Positions 1 to 5,825 of a DNA stretch of 6,784 nt are shown here, in pieces. The notes below the pieces were generated by a model. It saw only the letters and a program-made list of their open reading frames with translations. It had not been told where the DNA came from and did not search any database. The stretch's first letter is position 1. Each line of letters opens with the position of its first letter. Origin of the DNA: Frankiales bacterium. GTDB taxonomy: Bacteria > Actinomycetota > Actinomycetes > Mycobacteriales > Jatrophihabitantaceae. The position numbers were made by a program, and so were the translations under genes. The DNA lies in contig JAOPUY010000359.1 in the NCBI GenBank assembly GCA_025963265.1, forward strand, positions 1-6,784. The letters are read 5' to 3'.

Positions 1-1374
1 TGGCATCCCTACGGCCCGATGCCCGGCCAGCTCGAGCCGCTGTTGGTCTCCTCGGCCTCTGGCGTTCGGCTGACCCTGGCCGACGGCCGCGAGCTGATCG
101 ATGGCATGTCCTCCTGGTGGGCCGCGATCCACGGCTACCGGCACCCGGTGCTCGACGCGGCCGCCCACCGCCAGCTCGACTCGATGAGCCACGTGATGTT
201 CGGCGGCCTCACCCACGAGCCGGCCATTCGGCTCGCGCAACGGCTGATCGAGATCACCCCGAGCGGGCTCGAACACGTCTTCTTCTCCGACTCCGGCTCG
301 GTCGCGGTCGAGATCGCGGCCAAGATGGCCTTGCAGTACTGGGTCTCGGCCGGCCGCCCCGACAAGCACAAGCTCATCACCTGGCGCGGCGGCTACCACG
401 GCGACACGGTGCACCCGATGAGCGTGTGCGACCCCGAGGGCGGCATGCACGCGCTGTGGAAAGGGATGCTGCCCGAACAGGTCTTCGTTGACGCCCCGCC
501 GCCCGGACTGGACGCCCCCGTGGACCCGGCCTACGTGGCGACCTGGGATCGCGCGCTGCGCGAGCACGCCGACGAGCTGGCCGCCATCATCGTCGAGCCG
601 GTGGCGCAGGGCGCCGGCGGCATGACCTTTCACCACCCGGGCTACGTGACGGCCTTACGCGAGCTGGCCGATCGCCACCGAGACCTGCTTATCCTCGACG
701 AGATCGCCACCGGCTTCGGCCGCACCGGCAGCCTGTTCGCCGCCGAGCAAGCCGGCGTCGTACCGGACATCATGTGCCTCGGCAAGGCCCTCACCGGCGG
801 CTACCTGTCGATGGCGGCGACGCTGTGCACGACCGAGGTCGCGCGAGGCATCGCCGCCGGTGACGTTCCGGTGCTGGCCCACGGCCCGACGTTCATGGCC
901 AACCCGCTCGCCGCCAGCGTTGCCCTGGCCTCAATCGACCTGCTGCTGGCGGGGGACTGGGCCGCCGACATCGCCCACATCTCGGCTGACCTGAACGTGG
1001 GGCTCGGGGCGTTGCGCGGCCGGCCGGGCGTGCGCGACGTGCGGGTCGCCGGCGCCATCGGCGTGGTCCAACTCGACCACGAGGTCGACCTCGCCGCGGC
1101 GACCGCGGCGGCGACACGGCACGGCGTCTGGCTGCGGCCCTTCCGCGACCTGATCTACACGATGCCGCCCTACATCGTCGACGACGACGAGCTGGCGGCC
1201 ATCTGCGCGGCGATCGCGGCGGCCGCCCGGGCCAGCACCGACGCGGTGCGGGCTGCCGCCGCGGTCGGCCCGTCCACCGAATCGCCGTCCGCCGAATCGC
1301 CGTCCGCCGAATCGCCGTCCGCCGAGTTGGCTCCCGCCGGATTGGCCTCCGCCGAATCGGGACTGCTCGCATGA
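1..1374 (+). CDS. bioA: Adenosylmethionine-8-amino-7-oxononanoate aminotransferase (DAPA synthase), 5'-truncated by the window edge
   Basis: PLP-dependent class III aminotransferase that converts KAPA to 7,8-diaminopelargonate, in most BioA with S-adenosylmethionine as amino donor; cytosolic. The reading frame is open from base 1 and begins with WHPYGPM, the conserved N-terminal BioA motif, so the ATG at 19 is internal and the true start lies upstream, by about 20 codons if it resembles the mycobacterial enzyme. Counting from W1: Y4 of WHPY, SSWW at 37-40 (substrate pocket), SDSGS near 96-100, GGYHGDT at 130-136 with Y132, [12 protein letters not shown] from 232, the PLP lysine K262 in LGKALTGGY (codon 784-786), [11 protein letters not shown] from 294, and WLRPF with R379. 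All key residues are present. The last ~50 residues are an Ala/Ser/Pro/Glu-rich tail made by a 15-bp tandem repeat, beyond the usual family end. The stop overlaps the bioF start as ATGA. Identity is secure; the tail's role is unknown. Confidence 0.96.
   Translation, partial: WHPYGPMPGQLEPLLVSSASGVRLTLADGRELIDGMSSWWAAIHGYRHPVLDAAAHRQLDSMSHVMFGGLTHEPAIRLAQRLIEITPSGLEHVFFSDSGSVAVEIAAKMALQYWVSAGRPDKHKLITWRGGYHGDTVHPMSVCDPEGGMHALWKGMLPEQVFVDAPPPGLDAPVDPAYVATWDRALREHADELAAIIVEPVAQGAGGMTFHHPGYVTALRELADRHRDLLILDEIATGFGRTGSLFAAEQAGVVPDIMCLGKALTGGYLSMAATLCTTEVARGIAAGDVPVLAHGPTFMANPLAASVALASIDLLLAGDWAADIAHISADLNVGLGALRGRPGVRDVRVAGAIGVVQLDHEVDLAAATAAATRHGVWLRPFRDLIYTMPPYIVDDDELAAICAAIAAAARASTDAVRAAAAVGPSTESPSAESPSAESPSAELAPAGLASAESGLLA
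1264..1368 (+). repeat. 15-bp in-frame tandem repeat at the 3' end of bioA
   Basis: The unit GAATCGCCGTCCGCC occurs three times without a mismatch at 1279-1293, 1294-1308 and 1309-1323. Diverged 15-bp units in the same register flank it: 1264-1278 (VGPST), 1324-1338 (ELAPA), 1339-1353 (GLASA) and 1354-1368 (ESGLL). The unit is five codons long and reads ESPSA, so copy-number change keeps the frame. It ends 3 bases before the bioA/bioF overlap. Replication slippage is the inferred origin. Confidence 0.9.
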
Positions 1375-2552
1375 GCTCAGATCCGCGGCTCCAATGGCTG
1401 GCTGACTCCGCCGCCGAGCGGCTGGCGGCCGGCCTGCACCGCGAGCCCCGCCCGCAGCCGAAGCTGAGCTCGCGCTCGATGCTGGATCTCGCCTCCAATG
1501 ACTACCTCGGGCTGTCCCGGGACGAGCGGGTGATCGAGGCCGCAGCCGAGGCGGCGCGCGAATGGGGCACCGGCTCGACCGGTTCGCGGCTGGTCACCGG
1601 CACCACCGAGCTGCATCTGCGGCTCGAGGCGGCGCTCGCTGAGCTGGTCGGCGCGCCGAGCGCGCTGGTGTTCTCCTCGGGCTACCTGGCCAACCTCGGC
1701 GTCATCACCGCGCTGGCCGGCCCGGACTGCCTCGTGGTCTCCGACCGCGGCAATCACGCCTCGCTGGTCGACGGCTGCCGGCTGGCCAAGTCGGACGTGG
1801 TGATCACGCCGCATGGCGACCAAGCCGCCGCCGAACGGGCGTTGCAGGCGCGGCGCGAACCGCGAGCGCTGGTCGTGATCGACGCCATCAACTCCGCCGA
1901 CGGGGATCTGCTGGCCCTGAACGAGTGGCATCAGCTGGCCCGTCGCAACGGGGCACTGCTGATCGTCGACGACGCGCATGGGGTCGGCGTCCGCGGCGAC
2001 GGACGCGGGTCGGTGTTCGAGGCCGGCATCGCCGCCGAACCCGACGTCGTGACCACGGTGACCCTGTCGAAATCACTGGCCGCGCAAGGGGGAGCGGTGC
2101 TCGCAGCCGGAGCCGTCATCGAGCACCTGATCGACACCGCGCGGCCCTTCATCTTCGACACCGGCCTGAACCCGCCCGCGGTGGGCGCCGCCCTGGCCGC
2201 GGTGCAGATCATCACCGCCGAGCCTGAGCTGGCCAAGACCGTGCTGCAACGGGCCGCCGAACTCGCCGCCACGGCGGGAGTGCCGGTGACCGACGGCGCC
2301 GTGGTGCCGGTCATCATCGGCGCGGCCGCCGAGGCGTTCGCGTTGGCCGAGGCGTTGCGGGCCAGGGGCATCCAGGCCGGCTGTTTCCGCCCGCCCTCGG
2401 TGCCGGTCGGGACCGCTCGGCTCCGATTGACCGCCAACGCCCGCTTGAGCGCCGGCGACATCGAGCGCTTTGGGGTTGCGCTGGCCGACGCGCGCTCCGA
2501 CTTGGACCGCGCCGACTTGGACCGCGCCGACCAGGCTCGGCGCCGGCGGTGA
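1371..2552 (+). CDS. bioF: 8-amino-7-oxononanoate (KAPA) synthase
   Basis: PLP-dependent alpha-oxoamine synthase that condenses a pimeloyl thioester with L-alanine, releasing CO2, to form KAPA, the first committed step of biotin ring assembly; cytosolic. Visible motifs: [10 protein letters not shown] at 40-49, [13 protein letters not shown] at 67-79, SSGYLANLG at 102-110, [11 protein letters not shown] at 128-138 (H129 stacks on PLP in this family), [11 protein letters not shown] at 199-209 (D200 and H203), [11 protein letters not shown] at 231-241 with the PLP lysine K234, RPFIFDTG at 258-265, and [20 protein letters not shown] near the C-terminus. The 393-residue length is normal to slightly long. 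The ATG overlaps the bioA stop (ATGA), implying translational coupling, and the stop overlaps bioD (GTGA). Oddities: the segment usually reading like GVFSxDG is AINSADG (172-178), and the C-terminus carries a DLDRA repeat and a basic QARRRR end. Confidence 0.96.
   Translation: MSSDPRLQWLADSAAERLAAGLHREPRPQPKLSSRSMLDLASNDYLGLSRDERVIEAAAEAAREWGTGSTGSRLVTGTTELHLRLEAALAELVGAPSALVFSSGYLANLGVITALAGPDCLVVSDRGNHASLVDGCRLAKSDVVITPHGDQAAAERALQARREPRALVVIDAINSADGDLLALNEWHQLARRNGALLIVDDAHGVGVRGDGRGSVFEAGIAAEPDVVTTVTLSKSLAAQGGAVLAAGAVIEHLIDTARPFIFDTGLNPPAVGAALAAVQIITAEPELAKTVLQRAAELAATAGVPVTDGAVVPVIIGAAAEAFALAEALRARGIQAGCFRPPSVPVGTARLRLTANARLSAGDIERFGVALADARSDLDRADLDRADQARRRR
2499..2531 (+). repeat. Two-copy 15-bp tandem repeat at the 3' end of bioF
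   Basis: GACTTGGACCGCGCC is perfectly repeated at 2499-2513 and 2514-2528, and the next three bases (GAC) continue the match. It encodes [11 protein letters not shown] at residues 377-387 and lies just before the bioF/bioD overlap. The unit length and the placement match the bioA tail repeat, but the sequences are unrelated. Confidence 0.85.
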
Positions 2553-3352
2553 AGGTCATCGTGGTCACCGGCACCGGCACCGACGTGGGCAAGACCATCG
2601 TGACCGCGGCGCTGACGTCGTGTGCGCGGCAATCCGGGGACCGAGTGGCGGTGGTCAAGCCGGTGCAGACCGGGGTGCAACCCGGCGAGCCGGGCGACCT
2701 CGCCACTGTCCGGCGTCTCACTGGCTGCGAGGACCTGTTCGAGTACGTCCGTTACGCCGAGCCACTCGCCCCCGCCACCGCCGCCCGGCGCCAGGGCGAG
2801 CCCGGCCCGCGCATGGAAGACCTAGCCGAGCAGATCGCCGCACTGGACGATTACGACCTGGTGCTAGTTGAGGGCGCGGGTGGGGCTCTGGTCCGGTTCA
2901 ACGACAGCGACGAGACGCTGCTCGACCTGTTGGACGGCCTCCTCGAACACGACATCGGGCAGTCGTACGGAAGGCCTGTGGTCCGGACGCACCAGTTGGA
3001 AGTCGTGCTCGTCATCACCGCCGGCCTGGGATCGCTGCATCACCTCGCGGCGACCTCCATCGCGATGGAGGTCGCACACGTCGAGCCCGATCACCTCGTC
3101 ATCGGCTCCTGGCCGACCGACCCCGGGCTGGCCGAGCGTTGCAACCTGTCTGACCTCAGCGACTACAACCGGGGCTTCGCCCGGCTCAGCGGGGCCTTGC
3201 CCGAGGGGGCGGGCGACCTGGAGCCGGCCGCGTTCGCCGAGCTGGCTATGCGTTCACTCACGCCCGCGCTGAGCGGAAACCTCAATGCGCGAGAATTCAT
3301 CATGTCCCACCGCCCGAAGCCGCCCGCCGCAACCAGCCCGCCCGTTCGTTGA
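2549..3352 (+). CDS. bioD: ATP-dependent dethiobiotin synthetase, with an internal insertion and a C-terminal extension
   Basis: P-loop enzyme that carboxylates DAPA and closes the ureido ring to give dethiobiotin, using CO2, ATP and Mg2+; cytosolic, usually a dimer with active sites at the interface. The GTG start gives a 4-bp GTGA overlap with bioF and places the family N-terminus exactly: [11 protein letters not shown] with K15 and T16 (Walker A), KPVQTG with K37, [12 protein letters not shown] at 106-117 (E108), [10 protein letters not shown] at 156-165, and [15 protein letters not shown] from 186. All catalytic landmarks are intact and in one frame. At 267 residues it is longer than the usual ~225. 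About 16 extra residues lie between ETLLDLL and [10 protein letters not shown] (residues ~133-151), compared from memory with mycobacterial BioD, and a Pro-rich tail of about 22 residues (NAREFIM... to PPVR) follows the normal end. Function is very likely retained, but the insertion could affect the dimer or ATP site. Confidence 0.95.
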   Translation: MKVIVVTGTGTDVGKTIVTAALTSCARQSGDRVAVVKPVQTGVQPGEPGDLATVRRLTGCEDLFEYVRYAEPLAPATAARRQGEPGPRMEDLAEQIAALDDYDLVLVEGAGGALVRFNDSDETLLDLLDGLLEHDIGQSYGRPVVRTHQLEVVLVITAGLGSLHHLAATSIAMEVAHVEPDHLVIGSWPTDPGLAERCNLSDLSDYNRGFARLSGALPEGAGDLEPAAFAELAMRSLTPALSGNLNAREFIMSHRPKPPAATSPPVR

Positions 3353-3354
3353 TC

Positions 3355-3360
3355 GAGGAG
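3355..3360 (+). promoter_or_regulatory. Ribosome-binding site of bioB
   Basis: GAGGAG is a strong Shine-Dalgarno match 9 nt before the ATG at 3370. It lies downstream of the in-frame TTG at 3349, so it can serve only the ATG, which decides the bioB start. Confidence 0.8.
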
Positions 3361-3369
3361 ACACCTGCG

Positions 3370-4383
3370 ATGACCGCCGTCGACACCCCCACCGAAGTAC
3401 TGGCCCGCGCCCGCGAGCAGGTGCTGGACAACGGCGTCGGACTGTCCCAAACCGACATCCTGACCGTCCTCCAGCTGCCGGACGAGCACCTCGAGGAGCT
3501 GCTGGCGCTGGCCCATGAGGTGCGGCTGCGCTGGTGCGGCCCGGAGGTCGAGGTGGAGGGCATCATCAGCCTCAAGACCGGCGGCTGCCCGGAGGACTGT
3601 CACTTCTGCTCGCAGTCGGGGCAATTCACCTCACCCGTGCGCACGGCCTGGCTCGACGTGCCGAGCCTGGTCGAGGCGGCCAAGCAGACGGCCAAGACCG
3701 GCGCGACTGAGTTCTGCATCGTGGCCGCGGTGCGCGGACCGGACAAGCGGCTGATGGCCCAGGTCGCCGAGGGCGTCAAGGCCATCAAGGACGCGGTCGA
3801 CATCAACGTCGCCTGCTCGCTCGGCATGCTGACCCAGGCCCAGGTCGACGAACTGGTCGCCATCGGCGTGCACCGCTACAACCACAACCTCGAGACGGCC
3901 CGCTCGCACTTCGACCAGGTGGTGACCACTCACAGCTGGGAAGAGCGCTGGGAGACGCTGCGCATGGTGGCCGCGGCCGGCATGGAGGTCTGCTGCGGCG
4001 GCATCATCGGGATGGGCGAGACGGTCGAGCAGCGCGCGGAGTTCGCCGCCCAGTTGGCTGAGCTCGCGCCGGACGAGGTGCCGATGAATTTCCTCAACCC
4101 GCGCCCGGGCACGCCGTTCGGCGACCTGCCGGTGCTCGAGGGCTCCGAGGCGTTGAAGACCATCGCGGCGTTCCGGCTGGCCATGCCGCACACGATCCTG
4201 CGTTTCGCCGGCGGCCGTGAGCTGACGCTGGGCGACCTCGGGGCGCGGCAGGGCATGCTGGGCGGCATCAACGCGGTCATCGTCGGCAACTACTTGACGA
4301 CGCTGGGGCGACCCGCTGAGTCCGACATCGATCTGCTGACCGAGCTGCGGATGCCGATCAAGGCGCTCTCAGCGACGCTCTAG
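3370..4383 (+). CDS. bioB: Biotin synthase (radical SAM), BsaP-associated actinobacterial type
   Basis: Catalyses the last step, inserting sulfur from an auxiliary [2Fe-2S] cluster between C6 and C9 of dethiobiotin by radical SAM chemistry. The protein has 337 residues from the ATG behind GAGGAG; the frame also opens at a TTG (3349) overlapping the bioD stop, judged less likely. The radical SAM triad is C73-x3-C77-x2-C80 in [13 protein letters not shown], the [4Fe-4S]/SAM site. Candidate [2Fe-2S] ligands, placed by motif against E. coli BioB, are C116 ([11 protein letters not shown]), C149 (NVACSLGML), C208 (MEVCCGG) and R278 (ILRFAGGRE). YNHNLET at 170-176, [10 protein letters not shown] at 240-249 and [10 protein letters not shown] at 306-315 are also present. 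The sequence closely resembles mycobacterial BioB, including the VCCGG double cysteine, which fits the bsaP gene immediately downstream. The sacrificial sulfur cluster makes the enzyme dependent on iron-sulfur repair in vivo. Confidence 0.97.
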   Translation: MTAVDTPTEVLARAREQVLDNGVGLSQTDILTVLQLPDEHLEELLALAHEVRLRWCGPEVEVEGIISLKTGGCPEDCHFCSQSGQFTSPVRTAWLDVPSLVEAAKQTAKTGATEFCIVAAVRGPDKRLMAQVAEGVKAIKDAVDINVACSLGMLTQAQVDELVAIGVHRYNHNLETARSHFDQVVTTHSWEERWETLRMVAAAGMEVCCGGIIGMGETVEQRAEFAAQLAELAPDEVPMNFLNPRPGTPFGDLPVLEGSEALKTIAAFRLAMPHTILRFAGGRELTLGDLGARQGMLGGINAVIVGNYLTTLGRPAESDIDLLTELRMPIKALSATL

Positions 4384-4395
4384 CACACCGAAAAC

Positions 4396-4400
4396 GGGGG
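4396..4400 (+). promoter_or_regulatory. Likely ribosome-binding site of bsaP
   Basis: A GGGGG run abuts the ATG at 4401, leaving no spacer, but lies 6 nt before the ATG at 4407. It therefore favours 4407 as the start. The match to the anti-Shine-Dalgarno sequence is modest. Confidence 0.45.
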
Positions 4401-4406
4401 ATGCTC

Positions 4407-4634
4407 ATGCAAGACGGCGAGGCGGCGGCGACCGGGTTCGACCCGATGGCGGTGGTGTTTTGCGGGCAGTGCGGCGAGCTCCTCGCCGCCGGCGACCACC
4501 TGGCCTGCCAGCAGCGAGCCGAGCTCGAGCCACCGCGGTATTGCCCGCAATGCGCCCGCCGGATGGTCGTTCAAGTCGACCCCGTCGGCTGGCATGCCCG
4601 CTGCTCCCGCCACGGCCAGTACGCCAGCGACTAG
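4407..4634 (+). CDS. bsaP: Biotin synthase auxiliary protein, small cysteine-rich
   Basis: A 75-residue protein (77 if the ATG at 4401 is used) with an acidic start and six cysteines: CGQC (C19, C22), C34 in [13 protein letters not shown] (C46, C49) and C66 in [10 protein letters not shown], plus H31 and H69. The core [17 protein letters not shown] followed by the GW motif matches my recollection of the small proteins encoded beside actinobacterial bioB (M. tuberculosis Rv1590). That family was shown to be required for the dethiobiotin-to-biotin step by mycobacterial BioB and was named BsaP; the requirement was suggested to relate to the sulfur-donating [2Fe-2S] cluster of BioB. Here it follows bioB by 23 nt in the same operon. 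The paired CxxC motifs imply metal or Fe-S binding, which is inference. It has no signal peptide or membrane segment. A generic zinc-ribbon protein is the alternative, but context argues against it. Confidence 0.88.
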   Translation: MQDGEAAATGFDPMAVVFCGQCGELLAAGDHLACQQRAELEPPRYCPQCARRMVVQVDPVGWHARCSRHGQYASD

Positions 4635-4656
4635 CCCAGCCGCCGCAAGGCACGGT

Positions 4657-4694
4657 AGTTAGCCGCCGGTTCGGCAGTTAGCCGCCGGTTCGGC
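4657..4694. repeat. Perfect 19-bp tandem duplication between bsaP and fdhD
   Basis: AGTTAGCCGCCGGTTCGGC is present twice, back to back and without mismatch, at 4657-4675 and 4676-4694. It lies in the non-coding gap between two convergent genes. The second copy supplies the left arm of the hairpin at 4684-4712. There are only two copies and no spacer, so this is a local duplication rather than an array. Confidence 0.9.
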
Positions 4695-4712
4695 CGACCT
4701 CGGCCTGCCGGC
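4684..4712. terminator. Candidate GC-rich hairpin between convergent bsaP and fdhD
   Basis: GCCGG (4684-4688) can pair with CCGGC (4708-4712), enclosing GGCCG (4692-4696), a 4-nt ACCT loop and CGGCC (4701-4705). The stems are separated by a 3/2 internal loop. The position, about 50 bp after the bsaP stop and 65 bp past the fdhD stop on the other strand, suits a bidirectional terminator. There is no T-tract on either side, and chance hairpins are common at this GC content. Confidence 0.35.
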
Positions 4713-4776
4713 CCGAGCGGCGGACGAGCGGGCGGCACATCGTCGCAAGAGCGCGCGTTGGGGCCGCACAAAGCCG

Positions 4777-5730
4777 CTAGAGGAGGACGCGCGACTCGCC
4801 GGCGTAGAGGTTCATCCGGCCCGGACGCACCATGCCGGCCAACAGCAGTCCGTAGTCGCGCGCCAAGTCGACCGCCAAGTCCGAGGGCGCCGAGACCGCG
4901 ACGATGCCGGCGACGGAGGCCGCGATGGCCTTCTGAACGATCTCGAAGGACACCCGTCCGCTCACCGCCAACAGCAGATCAGTCGCCGGCAGCCGGTCGG
5001 CCAGCAACGCCCACCCAGTCACCTTGTCGACCGCGTTGTGCCGGCCGACGTCCTCGCGGACCACCAGCAGCTCACCGGCGCTGGTCGCCAGGCCGGCGGC
5101 GTGCAGCGAGCCGGTCCGGGCGAACGTCCGCTGCTGGACCCGCATCGACTCCGGCAGCTGCTGCAGCGTCGCCGCCGAGACCGTCCAATCCGGGGTGGAC
5201 GGGGCGGCCCACTTCAGCGGCGCCAAATCGAGCACGTCGGCGCTGCAGACCCCGCACGAGGTGCCGGTGACCCAGGACCGGGGCTGCGGCGGCTCGACCC
5301 CCGCGGCCAGGCTGAGATGCACCTGATCCACCCCCCGACCGGTCAGCCCGGCGCTCAACCCGAGCCGGCCCTCGGCGGCAGCGGTCGAACGAACGGTGAG
5401 GTCATCAGCCGTGCGGCACTGGCGCAGCCCGATCAGGTCATCGGCCGATCGGACGCCGGACTCGACGACCAGCCAGCCGGCGGCCAGCTCGATATCGTGG
5501 CCGGGCGTGCGCATCAGCGTGGCTATGACGGCGTCGTCGATGACCAGGTTCAGCGGGGCCTCGACACTCAGCTCATCGCCCTGGGCCGACGCGGACGCCG
5601 AGGGCGAGTCAGGGCCAGCAGCAGAACCAGAGCCAGCAGCAGACGCAGCAACAGACGCAGAACCGGGCGCCGGGGACGAAGCGGCTTGCAGCACCCGGAC
5701 GACGCGGCGCCGGGCAGACATCACCGACAT
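4777..5730 (-). CDS. fdhD: Formate dehydrogenase accessory sulfurtransferase
   Basis: FdhD proteins take sulfur from a cysteine desulfurase and pass it to the bis-MGD molybdenum (or tungsten) cofactor of formate dehydrogenases, which need it for activity; cytosolic. Family landmarks along the 317 residues: RRRVVRV at 7-13, [10 protein letters not shown] at 56-65, [15 protein letters not shown] at 73-87, TSCGVC at 157-162 with the sulfur-carrying CxxC (C159, C162), [14 protein letters not shown] at 201-214, [14 protein letters not shown] at 224-237, [12 protein letters not shown] at 257-268, and [14 protein letters not shown] at 298-311. The ATG at 5730 is chosen because GAGGAG lies 6 nt upstream. 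Residues ~16-50 form an Ala/Ser/Pro/Gly-rich insert between the basic N-terminus and the first conserved core, making the protein longer than the usual ~260-280. No formate dehydrogenase or molybdopterin gene is visible nearby, so its client is encoded elsewhere. It is convergent with the biotin operon and divergent from rarA. Confidence 0.95.
   Translation of the reverse strand: MSVMSARRRVVRVLQAASSPAPGSASVAASAAGSGSAAGPDSPSASASAQGDELSVEAPLNLVIDDAVIATLMRTPGHDIELAAGWLVVESGVRSADDLIGLRQCRTADDLTVRSTAAAEGRLGLSAGLTGRGVDQVHLSLAAGVEPPQPRSWVTGTSCGVCSADVLDLAPLKWAAPSTPDWTVSAATLQQLPESMRVQQRTFARTGSLHAAGLATSAGELLVVREDVGRHNAVDKVTGWALLADRLPATDLLLAVSGRVSFEIVQKAIAASVAGIVAVSAPSDLAVDLARDYGLLLAGMVRPGRMNLYAGESRVLL
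5581..5685 (-). repeat. Low-complexity repeat tract in the fdhD N-terminal region
   Basis: This stretch encodes residues ~16-50 of FdhD, almost all Ala, Ser, Gly and Pro. On the + strand it is built of CAG/GCA-like triplets. GCCAGCAGCAGA recurs exactly at 5614-5625 and 5632-5643 (18-bp period), and AGACGCAG recurs at 5641-5648 and 5653-5660 (12-bp period). Both periods are multiples of three, so the frame is kept. In-frame slippage is the likely origin. Confidence 0.75.
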
Positions 5731-5825
5731 GGGCAGCTCCTCACCATCAGGCGGACCAGCTCAGTCTATGGACCGCGGCGACGGCCCGGCGCCGGAAAAG
5801 TTGCGGAGTCGACCAAGATGGAACC
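5731..5825. promoter_or_regulatory. Divergent fdhD/rarA intergenic region, expected to hold both promoters
   Basis: This 95-bp gap separates the 5' ends of fdhD (- strand) and rarA (+ strand), so promoters for both are expected here, although rarA transcription could also start further upstream inside fdhD. On the - strand the hexamer TAGACT (+ strand 5763-5768) fits the TANNNT pattern of a -10 box about 33 nt before the fdhD start, but I see no convincing -35 partner. No convincing rarA promoter is visible. A 10-bp palindrome, CCGGCGCCGG, lies at 5786-5795 but is weak evidence in such GC-rich DNA. Confidence 0.35.
5737..5742 (-). promoter_or_regulatory. Ribosome-binding site of fdhD
   Basis: Read on the - strand, GAGGAG precedes the ATG at 5730 by 6 nt. 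It selects this start over the second in-frame ATG three codons later (5721). Confidence 0.8.

Noticed and set aside
1..18. Biotin-repressor operator (BioQ or BirA type) for the operon
   Set aside because: Such a site would lie upstream of bioA, outside the window; the visible bases are coding.
19..21. ATG at 19 as the start of bioA
   Set aside because: The frame is open upstream to base 1 and encodes WHPYGP, the conserved BioA N-terminal motif, so the gene begins outside the window.
893..1498. Long antisense open frame (201 codons) under bioA, and similar ones at 1377-1979, 1931-2680 and 3631-4191
   Set aside because: They lie opposite confidently identified enzymes, are Arg-, Ala- or Gly-rich, have no recognisable motif, and are expected from codon bias at high GC.
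2945..3001. Frameshift or pseudogene in bioD
   Set aside because: The frame stays open through the unusual segment and the later motifs ([19 protein letters not shown]) are in the same frame, so it is an insertion, not a frameshift.
3349..3351. TTG start for bioB overlapping the bioD stop (TTGA)
   Set aside because: It resembles the other overlaps, but the strong GAGGAG site lies downstream of it and serves the ATG at 3370; the extra seven residues do not look conserved.
4401..4403. ATG at 4401 as the bsaP start
   Set aside because: The purine run abuts it directly, while the ATG two codons later has a 6-nt spacer. The difference is only two residues and the choice is not certain.
4657..4694. 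CRISPR array
   Set aside because: There are only two adjacent copies with no spacer between them and no cas genes in view.
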